A program made the translations under genes and the position numbers. Under the pieces are notes generated by a model. The model saw nothing but the letters and a program-made list of their open reading frames with translations. It had not been told where the DNA came from and searched no databases. A DNA stretch of 64,000 nucleotides from NCBI GenBank assembly GCA_027924585.1, contig BSBM01001719.1:10869001-10933000 (forward strand), given 5' to 3'. The DNA comes from Larix kaempferi (taxonomy: Eukaryota > Streptophyta > Pinopsida > Pinales > Pinaceae). Shown one piece after another: positions 44,453 through 56,012 of the stretch. How positions within the stretch are numbered: position 1 is the first letter of the stretch; every line of letters starts with the position of its first letter.

Positions 44453-47400
44453 TTGGCGTGCTATTTTCCCCCTAGTTGTAGTGGCCACCAGGTTCTAGTC
44501 TGTTATTTTATATTTATAATCACGGAGAATAAAGAGCTTCGTAGATCGAGGAGGTTTCAAAACCTTCCACCACTTAGAACAGAACCTTTACAGCCAGCTA
44601 GACGACAACAGGTAAACCCCGGTATTTCTTCAAAAATTACTCCTGAAACTGAATTTCCTGAAGAAATTCTTGTAACAGAAAACCTTGAAATTGAGGTTCC
44701 TGAGGAACCACTACCAAGTACCACAGATCAGAAACACTTTAGTACAGTTGAGGTGGAAGATCTTACATCTACGGAGTATAACACTCCTTTCAATCCTCAT
44801 TTAACCAATACTATAATTCCGCTTCTGTCACCTGTTGGTTTCCAGCAGCCCCATTTCAGTGCAGACAATTCCTTACCCGGACATATGATGTCTAACTTAG
44901 GAGGTGAACAGGGAGTTCCCCAAACTCCCACTTTAGGTATGAACACCAACATAGTAAATCCTTCTTTTACTGCTACACCAAGTCAGGCACAAACCACATC
45001 TGTGTCTACTCCATCTTTCAGTTTCAACACTGGTACATTAGGTATGCCTAGTTCGACAACGATGGCATCTATTCCTACACCTACTGTTGGACCTAGCAGT
45101 ACAGCCAACTGTGCAACACCTCCTGCTTCTCAACCGTTATATAAGATTCCTAGTACTTGGATTTCCACACCTGTTGTAGGACCAAGTGCTTCTGCAAACA
45201 TGCCAGTCATGGGCACCATGACTGCATCGTCCACATCAGCTTCTACTGGTTTCAATACCTTTGTAGGCCCTAACATGAACCAATGTATTATGCTTGCAAG
45301 TAATGTCCCTTTTTCCTTATTCTCAGGGGGAGGGGGTAATATCTTTAACCAGCAATATGGCGGGGCTAACACCCAGCCACAGTGGATGAACCCACAGAAC
45401 AGTGATCCACTTTCATATGGGTGGGGAAATTTTAATAACTCTTTCGTACAACAACAGATGGCAGGGGGCAACCCCTACCAACAAATAGCTGGGGGCAACC
45501 CCTACCAACAAGTAGCTGGGGGCAACCCCTATCAAAAGATGGTAGGTGGCAACTCCTATCAGCATATGGCCGGAAATAACACTTATCAACAGATGGTTGG
45601 GGGCAACCCTTACCAGCAGACGACTGGGGGAAACCCCTACCAACAATTCATGGGTCAAACTATGGGTAGTTCCCCTTTTGCGACCCCAACCTATCAAGTA
45701 CCGTCTTACCGGCCTCATCTACCATTTCTGGCAACTTTAAATTTGCCATATCTTTCCAAACTGATGAACAATCCTGTGTGTCATAATGCTGCATGGCCAT
45801 CATTTCCCACCAAGTTACCTTCGGACATTCCAAAGTTTGAAGGCAAAGCAGGTGAAGAACCAGGTGACCATGTCACTACCTTCCACTTATGGTGTTCCTC
45901 AAATTCGTTAAATGAAGACTCCATCAGATTGAGATTATTTCAAAGGACCTTAACCAGTGCTGTAGCCAAATGGTACATTGAGTTACCTGCAACAACATTC
46001 TCTAGTTTTGGGGATCTCGCTACAGTCTTTTTGAATCACTTCCAGCTTCCTGTTCGGTATGATGCCGGAACAAACCTTTTGTCTACATTTAGACAAAACA
46101 AAGCCACTCACTTATCTGACCACATTCAGGAGTGGCGAAGATGGAAGAGGCTCATTAAGGCCAACATACCTTCAGAGTTCCTTCTTGAGTGGTACTTGAA
46201 ATCACTCCTTCCTTATATTTCTAAGGAAGTAGCTACATCTGGAGTATCTAATGAGGAAGAAGCCATCTTACGGACTCAGCAGTTAGACCTCGTGTATGCA
46301 CAATCTGGGTTACTGTATGAGATCATACCCGATGCACCGCGATCGAACACCGATCCGAGTAGACCGAAACCTGGACCACATGTTGACGGCATAGTGGGTT
46401 CAGTTGAATTTGCAGCTTTCGAAGCGCTGAATAAACAGGTTCATGCCTTATCAGTCAAACAATAGACTGCAGATGTTTCTTCCGTCACGACCTCTCCTTC
46501 TACTTCTGAGCCTGTCAACCAGGTTCAGAACAATCAAAAGGGCCCTCGACAGCCCAATAACAAAAAGAAGGGCAAGAATGGAGAGGGGAACCAACAAAAG
46601 CCCAAAAAAGACAATGCCGAAGAGGGTAACAAAGAGGAAAAGAAGGTTAAGTTCCCTTGTAAAATTTGCAAGCAGAACCACCTTACTCATCAATTCCCTC
46701 TGCTTGAAGAAGCCCAAAATCTCTTAAGAGAAAAGAAGCCTGCCATCCTGAAAGATCCATTCCCTAAAGGGAAGGGCTCAACTTCTGGCACCTCAAAAAC
46801 TGGGGGCACTACACATGCTACGGTTGATCAAACATTTATAAACATGGTTAATTCGGATGCACTCTTGCAAACTAGAGCCAAGAACTATACCCCGGAAGCA
46901 CAAAAAAAGGATAAGGAGATTCCAGAATCCTCCACTCCACTCCACATACCTGTGGACCCAATGCCCAAGATTCTGAAAGGTGTCTTGAAACGGGCATCGC
47001 ACAATCCCAATACACGGGCTGCTTCCAACTACAATGTGGTTGAAGATTTAGCCCAGACCCCTAATGCCATGTCTACTTTAGAAGTCTTGCAAAGTTGTCC
47101 TTTACAATGGAACGCACTTCTGGCAGCCATTGGGAGTATGGAATCCTCTAGCATGTCTGCGCGATTTGATATGACTAATGTCAAATACCGGTTGCCCTAT
47201 CACATTGCCCTTCAGATTGAAGTCGTTCATGGTCCAATGACCATCAGACGAGCTGTTGTAGATGAGGGCGCGTCAACTTGCGTAATGTCAATTTCCTGTT
47301 GGAAAGCTCTAGGTTCTCCTGAGTTAGCCCCTTCTAACACACTGCTTACTGCATTTGATGGCAGAACTTTCCGTCCACATGGAGTTTTACCATCATTTGA

Positions 47401-48139
47401 TGTCACTTTGGCCGGTAAGACAGTTGCTGTTGAAGTAGAAGTTCTAGACGCTCCGCTTGATTACAATATGTTATTGGGCAGGAGTTGGACATATGCCATG
47501 CGAGCTATTGCATCGGCAGTTTTTCGAGTTGTTATGTTCCCATTTGAAGGTAAGATCATTACAGTCAATCAAATTTCTTTCACTCAGAGAAACAACCAGA
47601 CTTCTTCGAAAACCACAGTCCCTTTGATTGATCAAACCACCCCGGTTGGCGAGAGTTTAGGAGCAGGACTTTATGGATCACTAATTGGCACTTTTGACCT
47701 ACCCGCTCCTACTTTATTTGTTGGTACTGAGGGATGTTCATCGTCTGAAACTTCCATGGTTAGTTTAACAACTGATACTGAGTTTCTCCCAACTAATACA
47801 AACCCCTCCGTACCCACCCCTGTTGTAGAAGTTACCCACTTGGATTCTTATCAAACTACAACAGAACATATGTTGACTCCATTGGTGTCTATCGAGTCAA
47901 ACATAGATTGTGCCACTACTCAGACACCGGATCTGATCCACTCTCTTGATAGTTCAGATACTACTTTACCTTCTGAAGAGGAAATGTTAGAAGCCATGAC
48001 CGATCCGGACCACCCTCATGAACATATAGATCCTAGGTCCTTCTTGGTTCCTGTTCTTAACTTGATAGAGAGAGGTGAATTTTGTCCAACGCCCGATGAA
48101 AATACCAAGCGAGCATTCACCTACTCAGGCTCGATGTGA
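44453..48139 (+). pseudogene. Gypsy-2 Gag-nucleocapsid-protease, one in-frame stop
   Basis: One frame runs from 44453 to 48139, broken only by TAG at 46463-46465. The left limit is the start of the open frame (TTG); the first in-frame ATG is near 44883, so the original start is unclear. Order: ELRRSRRFQNLPPL; a Thr/Ser/Pro-rich stretch; seven 9-residue repeats around AGGNPYQQ (about 45460-45655); the Gag domain (KFEGKAGEEPGDHVTTFHLW, AKWYIELPATTFSSF, HIQEWRRWKRLI) at 45820-46250. Past the stop comes a lysine-rich nucleocapsid with CKICKQNHLTHQF (CCHC with the last Cys changed to Phe, 46660-46700), then an aspartic protease (VVDEGASTCVMSI at about 47255, later YNMLLGRSW). The protease has DEG where DTG or DSG is usual. 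The tail is Thr/Ser-rich. Confidence 0.88.
45460..45655 (+). repeat. 27-bp coding repeats in Gypsy-2 gag
   Basis: Seven tandem units encode variants of (A/V/T)GGNPYQQ plus one variable residue. They lie between the low-complexity region and the conserved Gag domain. Units differ by substitution only, which keeps the frame. Confidence 0.9.
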
Positions 48140-48530
48140 AATCCATGAGAGGGTAAATAGAGGACTGTTTAAGTTTTTCAACTCTATAAACAAGAAAACA
48201 CCGCCGAGCATAGACCAATCTGGGATCGATATAAAATCCACGGATAGGTGAAAAGAGGATTGTTTAAGTTTTTTAGACTCTATAAACATGAAAACACCGG
48301 CGAGCATTAATCTGCTTGGGCTCGATACTAAAATCCACGAGCAGATATATGGAGTTATTGTTTAAGTTTTTCAGACTCCTTAAAATTGAAAACACCGGCG
48401 AGCAAGAACAGATCTAGGCTCGATATTAAAATCCAGAGATCAGTAAATATAGAGTAATCTTCTATCTCTTCTTCGAACTTTATAAACAATGAAGAAGGTC
48501 CTGAGTCTTCCTCCCATGGGCTCGTTAAAC
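48128..48530 (+). repeat. Tandem array, about 96-bp unit
   Basis: Four units plus a degenerate fifth. The anchor TCGAT occurs at 48131, 48226, 48322 and 48420 (spacing 95, 96, 98). Each unit has AAATCCA, TGTTTAAGTTTTT, and AAAACACCGGCGAGCA. The first unit overlaps the last codons and stop of the gag-pro frame. Confidence 0.9.
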
Positions 48531-49769
48531 TATTTAAATGGTTGGATCTATTGAGTTTTCATTCTTTCTTGGACTCATTAAAACAACAAGAAAAGTATTC
48601 TTTTATCTAAAAAGAATAAGGGATGGGAAAGACATATCTTATCTTCATTGTCAAAGGCAGTTCAGTCAAGTTCTATCCTTGAACACAGCACCTACTTCAA
48701 TGAGTCTATTTTGTCGGTTGGGTTTAGTTTTTGACCTCCGGGTGAACCTTTCCTCCGAGTTATTGGCTCCCCCGGTTGGTTATTCTTCCAACCATATGGA
48801 GGGTCTGCTAATGTCTCTTACATTTCAGACTTTTTATTTACACCATTATGTCATAAACTGCCTGAGTCACTTTGTGTCGTGCTCAATGTTCAAGGATATA
48901 CCCTGTGTCGGCCATTCTGCAGTTTACCTTGACTTCATGTGTCGGCCTTCCTAGTGTCAGTCTTGTTACATATTATTCCATATCAGCTCTTACCAGTTGA
49001 GTGTTCCTCGAGTTGGATGATGGAGGATGCCTTAAGGCCTCCCTTCCAACGAACTTCTTCCCATTGACATCAACTCATTACTCCGGGAATGAAGTTTAGA
49101 GTTTCAGTTAGTACCTTGGAGATTGCAGTCACCAGTGGCAATTTTCCTTGCTATTGAATGATGAGAATACATCAATGTCTCTTCTTCGACAGGATTCCCA
49201 AGTGTTCGACTCCAAGTCCATCTATTCACATTTGGCGAATCGTACTTGGTACCTTGGACCCCATCATCATTATCGATGGAAGTCCTCGCGTTTGTTAACG
49301 GTATACATCAATGACCGGTAATCAAACGATACCCCCCATGTTTGACTGTCAACTCATCTATTCACATGGTTAGGGTTTGTAACTAGAGTTGTTTTGGATG
49401 AAGACCTTGGGATCTTGGATGACATTATCTCATTTTGTTATCACCCAAGTTGCGCAAGACTGAGCCTCACTGATATTCGGCTCTCCATGAGACATAGATC
49501 CAGTTTGTTGTTATGGCTATGATCTCTCAGTTTGACATGGATCCACGCTTGTATTCCAAGTGGCCATGCTTTATATACATCTCCTTGTTATGTATCGGAG
49601 ATCATGTTGTATCACACTGCACATCTATATGATGTCAAAAATGTAATTGCTAGCTGACCTTGATCTTTGTTGCAGGTGTTCTTGTGACTTGTTTTCTGCG
49701 GTTCTTGGCTCCTCCTCTGGCTTTGGATTATAATGTATTTCGGCCATCGTTTCCCTCTGACCTCACACA
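48531..49769 (+). other. Gypsy-2 3' non-coding region
   Basis: This is where polymerase and integrase would be expected. I find no RT, RNase H or integrase motif in any frame. The 138-codon frame at 48538 has no recognisable domain. Confidence 0.6.
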
Positions 49770-49781
49770 TTAAGGGGCATC
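49770..49781 (+). promoter_or_regulatory. Gypsy-2 polypurine tract
   Basis: TTAAGGGGCATC directly before the 3' LTR; short, but in the right place. Confidence 0.55.
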
Positions 49782-50831
49782 TGTTATAGGTCAAACTTGC
49801 ACCTCTCCGTCTGTGATCATCTTGAGCTGTTTATCACACAAAAGGACAACTTGGATGGAGGAGCATTTTGACCTTAGATGATACTTTGAACTCACTCCAT
49901 TTCCTGACATTACTGAAAAACCCCAAAAAATATCATTTTGAGATATGAGCGCTACCCTACTCAAAGAGACTATCTCCCATACGCTACTCCAGTGTATAAT
50001 AGTAGCGCCCATACCCTAATATACGCTACTCTTTCTCAGCATAGTAGCGCTCACCATTTAAAATCGAATGAGCGCTAGTTGATAAGCACTAAAGTAGTGC
50101 CCTATACGCTACTTCACTGAACAAGAGTCGCGTACATCTTAAAAGATGATTTAAAAATAAATTAATTTCTCGAGGAGGATTAGTTGTTGGTAGTTTCCTA
50201 ACTCCCCCAACTTCCTCCATAAGTATACATCGACCTGAACTACTTCTCTAATCTTATAAATACAAAGAAGATTAAAAGAGAAGGGTGAGAACCTAGATGG
50301 TGAGATGGATTAATGGAGAAACTTTGAGACATAGAGAGAAGCTTGCATTGGAGGAGTTGATGCTGAATATATCCAAGCCAGAGAAGAGCCAGAGCCCAAA
50401 ATCAAGTTGCAGGAGCCTGTTTCATGATCAGGTATACTTGTACATCATTCTACTTTTTACAATAAAGGTTGAAGTGTCTTTCTTGTTCCAATTTAAATGT
50501 GTTCTGAAATAACATCTTAATTTGGATATGTTTTGGTCAATGCTGAATGTTAAACATTGTTTTTGTTTCTTTCAAGCTTTATATATTTCCCAAAGTTCTT
50601 TGAGAAAGGTATTGTTATTGCAGGTTTACTGGAAGGAAGGTGGATTTGGAGGTTGAACACAAGATCAAGCAAAGGCTAGGATCAAACTTCGATTGAAAGG
50701 TGTGTTCCCGAAATCCATAACTTATTTCTTTCCATAAATATATTTGTAATATCATCAATACACTTACCTGTCACCCCAACCAAGTTGATAGCATTAGTTT
50801 CCTTGCTATAGGGTAGATTTGCCCGCCAACA
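49782..50831 (+). repeat. 3' LTR of Gypsy-2
   Basis: 1,050 bp, TGTTATAGG...CCAACA. Besides substitutions it differs from the 5' LTR by a 3-base insertion (CTACTTCTCTAATC against CTACTCTAATC). Confidence 0.95.
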
Positions 50832-51238
50832 ATCCCCCACCCTTATTCAAGATCATCGACTAGCCCCATTGAGATAGTGGTTCCAAAATCAAGGGATAGA
50901 AACGTTATGGGACATGTAAAAATGGAAAATAGGAGGCGAGTGGGAGAGTTGATAGCTAGGAGGATTACCATAAACCTTATTTGAGAAATTCAAGGAACTA
51001 TTCTACAGGCCTAGAGGAAGTGAACCCATAAGAAGAAAAATCAAGGACTCTTGGGGATGGGGGAAATGAGAGTATAAAGTCAAAGAAGGATATGCCTCCC
51101 TCTTGGACTAGGAAAACCTTCTCCCCAAAGAGAACAAGTGGGATAAAGTATGAAATTCAAAGGGAGTCCTTAAAATTAATATGTTCTACTAGACTTTGGA
51201 TCATGATAGGATTCTAACAGGAGAGAATATGAAAAGGA
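50832..51238 (+). pseudogene. LINE-3 fragment between two LTR insertions
   Basis: The plus strand reads DSWGWGK, stop, EYKVKEGYASLLD, stop, ENLLPKENKWDKV, stop, NSKGVLKINMFY, stop, TLDHDRILTGENMKR. This is the stretch joining the RT-connection to zf-RVT in plant LINEs. Two of the stops stand where Trp is conserved, as expected from G-to-A or C-to-T decay. It is cut at 51238 and resumes at 54025. Confidence 0.75.
51234..51238. repeat. Target-site duplication AAGGA, left
   Basis: AAGGA at 51234-51238 is repeated at 54025-54029. Joining across the insert restores the LINE-3 codons ENMKR and RGFEGPSICALC in frame. Confidence 0.9.
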
Positions 51239-51449
51239 TGTTAGAAATACTAAGGAGGGGGATGAATAGGTATTGAGCACTTTTTACCATTTCAAACATT
51301 AATTATATCATGTACACATTAATAATTAACAAATTCATTCATCATCACATCAACCATACATAGTGCATAAGAGATTTAATGTGGAAACCTAAAAGGGATA
51401 AAACCACAAAATGCTTTCCTTGTATAATAAAAAGATTACATTCATAGGA

Positions 51450-51640
51450 AGCACCAACTAGAAGGAGGCACCAACCCCTTGATTTACAAGAACCAACCTG
51501 AAGGAAGCTCCAACTCCCTGATTTACCAACATTGACTGGAAGGAGGATCCAACCCCCTGATTTACAGGCACCAAACTTAAGGAAGCTCCAACTCCTTGAT
51601 TTACGAGCACCGACTGGAAGGAAGCTACAACTCCCTATCC
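51450..51640. repeat. Minisatellite, about 39-bp unit
   Basis: GGAAGCTCCAACTCCCTGAT and TTACNAGCACCGACT phrases repeat four to five times. Confidence 0.8.
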
Positions 51641-52959
51641 TTGCCCTGTTTTGCCACCCTGATATGAATGAAAGAATCAATCTCTAGTAATCATTGTATC
51701 ATTGTCTCTGATAACTTGTGCTTGTATCACTTCCTCGATCAACCTATACCTGCATCACTATCTTTGTCAACCTGTATCATTGTATCACTACCTCTATCAA
51801 CCTGCCATAATCACTCTCTTTGTCACAATACCCCAATCACTGTCTCTGCAATCTATATCTCTATCTCTATCAACCTGTACCTATATCTCTATCTCTGTAC
51901 TTGTATCACTGTCCCTATCACAATCATTGTATCTCTATCTCAATGCCACAATCATTTTCTCTAGCACAATGCCACTGTTAATCTCACAATACCACAATCA
52001 CTATCACACTGTCTCAATATCTGTCACACTATATCAACCTATACATGCCTTAAATATATACCCAGAAAACAATCATCCATTGATTTCATTTTCATCCTCA
52101 AATTTTGCATCATAGACATTTTCAAAACATTGAACATTCTAAGAGATGAACCATATGCCAAAACATAACCATGGACTATGCCAAAATAACCACTATATCT
52201 ATGCCAATATCATCATACAATATTCCTAGATAATCATCAATATCTATGTCATGATCATCATACAACATTCCCAAATAATCATCAAGATCTATTCCAAGAT
52301 CATCATACAATATGCCAAGATATCATCAAGATCTATGGCAAGATAACATCAATATATAACATCAAGATCTATACCAACAAATCACCAAGATCTATGCCAA
52401 TAATATGCCAATGTAATCACCATTATAGCCTCCATATAACATTCAATGACTTCACATACCATACCAATATCAAAGATTAACTCTATCCATAAGAGACATG
52501 TGACATCACAAGAGAAACCAATAAGCATGAACCGTACCTTTTCCAAGATCACAAAATGAAGAAAAAATATACAAAACAAAAGAAACTATAAATCATGTCA
52601 TCACATATCCCTCTCAACAAGATTTCCAATGAGCCAAGAATTTCATAATTGTGATATCGTATGGGAAAGTTATGCCAATTTTATCAATCTCCACCAAAGA
52701 ACAAAATATGGTCCTCCTCAAAAATTTCGCACATTCCTTCAAGAGTTGCATATTATCAAAGAGAGTCTTGATTGATTGATCAAATGAAATGTTTGATATT
52801 CTATTTATACACTTCATCATGCCTTGTATCTTCTTTTAGGGTCTCCTTAAATTCATCCTTAATTTGTGGATCTTCATATTTTAAGGGGGTCTCAAGGGTT
52901 AGTACCCCACTTGAAGGATCCACCATGTCACTTCGTGCCAAAACTTCAAGGTCACTCCA

Positions 52960-53650
52960 TATCTTCTCAAAGGGGCCTTAGCGCTTGTCCACATCATCAT
53001 ACTTGGTGGATACATCATTATTTCTTGTGGGGTTCCTTGCCACTTCATGCGGTCCAATGGGCCAACATACCATAACTTTTGGGGTCATGTGGACCAAACA
53101 TCATTATTTTGGGGATAGTTCATGCTTCACACCAACTTGCTTTGGACCAACTTTGGGGAGACTTTAAATCCTTCTCCACCATGGGTCATGTAACCCCAAA
53201 TTCATGGTCAAGTGGACCAAACGCCATTTGTTTTGAGGTTTCTTCACCTTTATTTCAACATTGCCTTGTGTACCAATCCTTATTACTCCGGGGGATACTT
53301 CTCGTGGTAATATGGACCAATACTTCTAGTCATGTGGACACAATCACCACTACTTTTAGGGTTATGTGGACCCATCATCATAATTTTGGGAGATCTTTCA
53401 CACTTCATCCCAATATGATTTACACCAACCTTAGGGGCTCTCTAGGGCCTTATCCAACATGGGTTATGTGACCCCAACCACATGGTCGTGTGGAACCAAC
53501 ACTACTATTTTTGGGATTTCTTCACATTTCTTACCGACATTGCTTAGGGACACCTTTAGCGACTTCCATACACTTCTTATCATCATGGTCATGTGACCCA
53601 CCATAATGGTCATGTGACCCAACACCATTTCTTTATGAAATTCTTCACCC
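52960..53650. repeat. Tandem repeat with GGTCATGTGGACC, long unit
   Basis: GGTCATGTG(G/A)(A)CC followed by a run such as ATTTTTGGGG, TTCTTCACACTTC and GGGGACTCT recurs about five times with variable spacing near 120 bp. Confidence 0.6.
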
Positions 53651-54024
53651 TTCTTCAAGACACTTTAGGGACTCCTTTACACTCCACATCACCATGATCA
53701 TTAGGGGCTTCTCTAGGGTCTTTGTACCACTTGTGTACAACTCAAAGTGTCTTCTCGCGAGGGACATGCACAACTACTATGCCACAAGGGGACCACTTTG
53801 GAGTTATGTACACTTGTGAGTAGGATTCTTCTTCAAGGGATTCCTTAGGATCATTAGGGTATTCTCTAGCGCCTTCAAGGATTATCAAACATTCCCAAAT
53901 AATCTATCTCTACTACAACCACATAATAATTATCAACTTGACACCAATGGAAACACCATATATATCTTCACCCTTTTGACATCAGTGAAACCCTATTTGA
54001 CATCAATGAAAACTTCTTCCAACA

Positions 54025-54990
54025 AAGGAGAGGATTTGAAGGTCCATCCATATGCGCTTTGTGCAAGAGATCGGAGGAAACCAATGCTAATCTTATGCTA
54101 GAATGTCCATTTACTATGGAGATATGGAAGATAGTGTTGGTAAACCTCCACCAAAAACTAAGATGTCCAAATTCCCTGAAAAAATTATTCAACAAATGGC
54201 AAGGAGGCTATAGAGGGAACCTAAAAAATAAGAGAGAACTCAAAGAGATATTTCTGGCCTTGCCAAAATTCACCACCTAGAAAATCTGTCTGGCTAGGAA
54301 CATAACTATTTTCTTAGAGGTATTCACCACTCTTTTGGTAGTGGCATATAGGATCAAAGGATTTCTAGAAGAGTACTTCATTCAGAGGGATAAAAACAAT
54401 ATGAACCAACATCAGATAACTCAGGGAAAGGCTAACCAACTAGAAGGGATTAATAGAGATCCAAATTTAAGAAATCCTAGATAAAGCCTCAACACGGTAG
54501 CAAGACCATGCTAGAAGCTTCATATCACTCAATAGAAATTTGATAATTGGAAAGGTTCACAATCTAAAAGCATGCTAAGTTTTGATGGAGCCTCGAAAGG
54601 GAACCTCGAGGTGGTAGGAGCGGGAAGGGTGATTTTTTCCCAAGAGGAAAGATAATAGCCAAACCTTCATGGAGTATAGGATTCACAATAAACAACGAAA
54701 TAGAATCCTATGCCCTACTTAAAGGTATCCAATTAGACAAATAGCAGGGAATAGACTCTCTCACAATTCCATGGGACACAAAGTTAATAATCAACCATCT
54801 AAGAAATAAGACCCTACCTAAAGACATGAAATTAAAATCTATTTTCCTAAGGATCTTTCAGCAGGTGATGGCATATCACAATATATCCCCCCTCCACATT
54901 CTTAAACAGAACAATGCTACAGTGGATGAACAAGCCAATCTTGCTACCAGAGAGTTGGTCAACTCCCTCATAATTAAGGATCATATCTAA
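54025..54990 (+). pseudogene. LINE-3 zinc-binding region and RNase H
   Basis: Plus strand: ICALCKRSEETNANLMLECP and FTMEIWK (zf-RVT, 54050-54130), then LSFDGASKGNLEVVGAG (54575-54630, RNase H start), NNEIESYALLKGIQLD, LTIPWDTKLIINHLRN (GDS replaced by WDT) and HILKQNNATVDEQANLATRE (54890-54950), ending at a stop after IKDHI near 54990. The domains are in the usual LINE order. Missense changes at catalytic positions and several stops make it inactive. Confidence 0.85.
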
Positions 54991-55049
54991 TTGCATCCTA
55001 TTCCTTAATTTTCCAATAAAGGAAAGTCTCTTATGCAGTAAGAGCTCGA

Positions 55050-56012
55050 ATAGTGTCAATAATAAGGGAAGGACACATGAAAATTACCAAAGTAATATCA
55101 TTGAAATATGTTTCAGCTCAAATCACATATGCAAAAATGGTGATATTGACATATTTGGGAGTACACCATTATCTCCCCCCTCTCATCATGAATTGCATGC
55201 AGTTAACCTCAGTTCAGCGAGCCTTTCAGGTCCTTTCATCCCAACCTTACGTACCTCTCACATGCTTCAATCAAAGGAAAATGTAAGTAGGTGTAAGAAT
55301 CAAAAGGAGATGCATAATCTCACACCAATCAGATATGGAATAAACTTTACCTATTATCCATGGTTAAGGCAAATAATGTGTGAAGGAATTGGGCAATTAA
55401 TGGAAATGATCTATGAAGGAAGTTGAGGGAGATTGCAATCGCTTAGCACGTATAGGAAGCATGTCAAAATGAATTGTGAGGAGAGAAGTGAGAATAATCT
55501 GACACACAAGAAAAACGCAAGGAGATAGAGAAACCCAGATTGGTATTAGTCACACTGCAACCTTGAAGACATTGAAAGCAATAGGGTGAAAAGGAAGAGA
55601 GGGACCGCTAGGTGGAGACAAGCTAAGTAGGAGGAGGAAATGCGAGAGTTAGAAGAGATGGTCCAATCCCTTAAAATTTAGGTGAAGGTACTCTCTGTAC
55701 AGATCACGACCACGCAAGAGTTACGATCCAAGAAAAGGAACGAACACCAACGACTTCAAGATGAATGCTTTTCCTTAAGGTCCAAGGTGGAATAACTTCG
55801 CAGTAGGATCCCCCCAAAGCTAGTTGAACAACACAATGTGGAGTTTTCAATCGAAGAATCCTCGCCAGGCCCCAACAGAAACATGTCAGATATAAACCAG
55901 CTCCCAACTGATGCAGAAGAACCACCAATAGAGGAAGAGAATGAGCAAGAAAGAGAGGAATCTGAGTCATCTTGTGACGAAAGGGACAAGAAATTTACTC
56001 CACCAAACTAGT
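55050..56012 (+). pseudogene. LINE-3 coding region after RNase H, coiled coil
   Basis: After the RNase H stop a decayed frame can be followed: NHICKNGDIDIFGSTPLSPP (about 55120), TPIRYGINFTYYPWLRQIMC (about 55320), then EEEMRELEEMVQSLK (55635) and LRSKKRNEHQRLQDECFSLR SKVE (heptad-like, 55725-55790), and an acidic tail NQLPTDAEEPPIEEENEQE up to the stop after FTPPN at 56010. It lies before the LINE poly(A), so it belongs to the element. A related tract follows RNase H in LINE-2 (59887-60638). I know no function for it. Confidence 0.5.

Larger units (their letters stand above)
41460..50831 (+). mobile_element. Non-autonomous gag-pro Ty3/Gypsy element (Gypsy-2)
   Basis: A complete 9,372-bp insertion: LTRs of 1,047 and 1,050 bp (TG...CA), primer-binding site, 1.9-kb leader, gag, nucleocapsid, protease, then 1.6 kb without coding function, and a short polypurine tract. 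Flanks ACCCC and ATCCC are a near-exact 5-bp duplication. No reverse transcriptase, RNase H or integrase is present anywhere inside, yet the gag-pro frame is almost intact. By eye the LTRs differ at about 2.5-3 %, the youngest LTR pair in the window. It probably used enzymes from a related complete element. Confidence 0.92.
51239..54024 (+). mobile_element. Solo LTR-like insert, 2,786 bp, rich in minisatellites
   Basis: TG...CA termini (TGTTAGAAATACTAAGGAGG to CTTCTTCCAACA), an exact AAGGA duplication, no primer-binding site and no protein domain. The opening AATACTAAG plus G-run is a familiar start of large plant LTRs. The interior is a chain of minisatellites: about 39-bp units (51450-51640), TATCACTGTCTCTATCAACCTG-like units (51690-52030), ATCATCAAGATCTATGCCAA-like units (52190-52400) and longer units of roughly 120 bp with GGTCATGTGGACCAA (52960-53650). 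A complete short element cannot be excluded, but I find no second LTR. Confidence 0.75.

Noticed and set aside
45130-45718. Minus-strand frames of about 100 codons opposite the Gypsy-2 gag
   Set aside because: They mirror the gag repeats and low-complexity region in reverse; no independent motif, so treated as antisense shadows.
46455-46475. Amber readthrough context like that of tobamoviruses
   Set aside because: The bases after TAG (ACTGCA) do not match the CARYYA context, so I do not claim programmed readthrough.
48538-48954. 138-codon frame in the Gypsy-2 3' region as a pol remnant
   Set aside because: No RT, RNase H or integrase motif; composition fits chance.
51450-53650. CRISPR-like or satellite array
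   Set aside because: Units are contiguous minisatellites of variable length, without unique spacers, inside an LTR-like insert of a plant genome.
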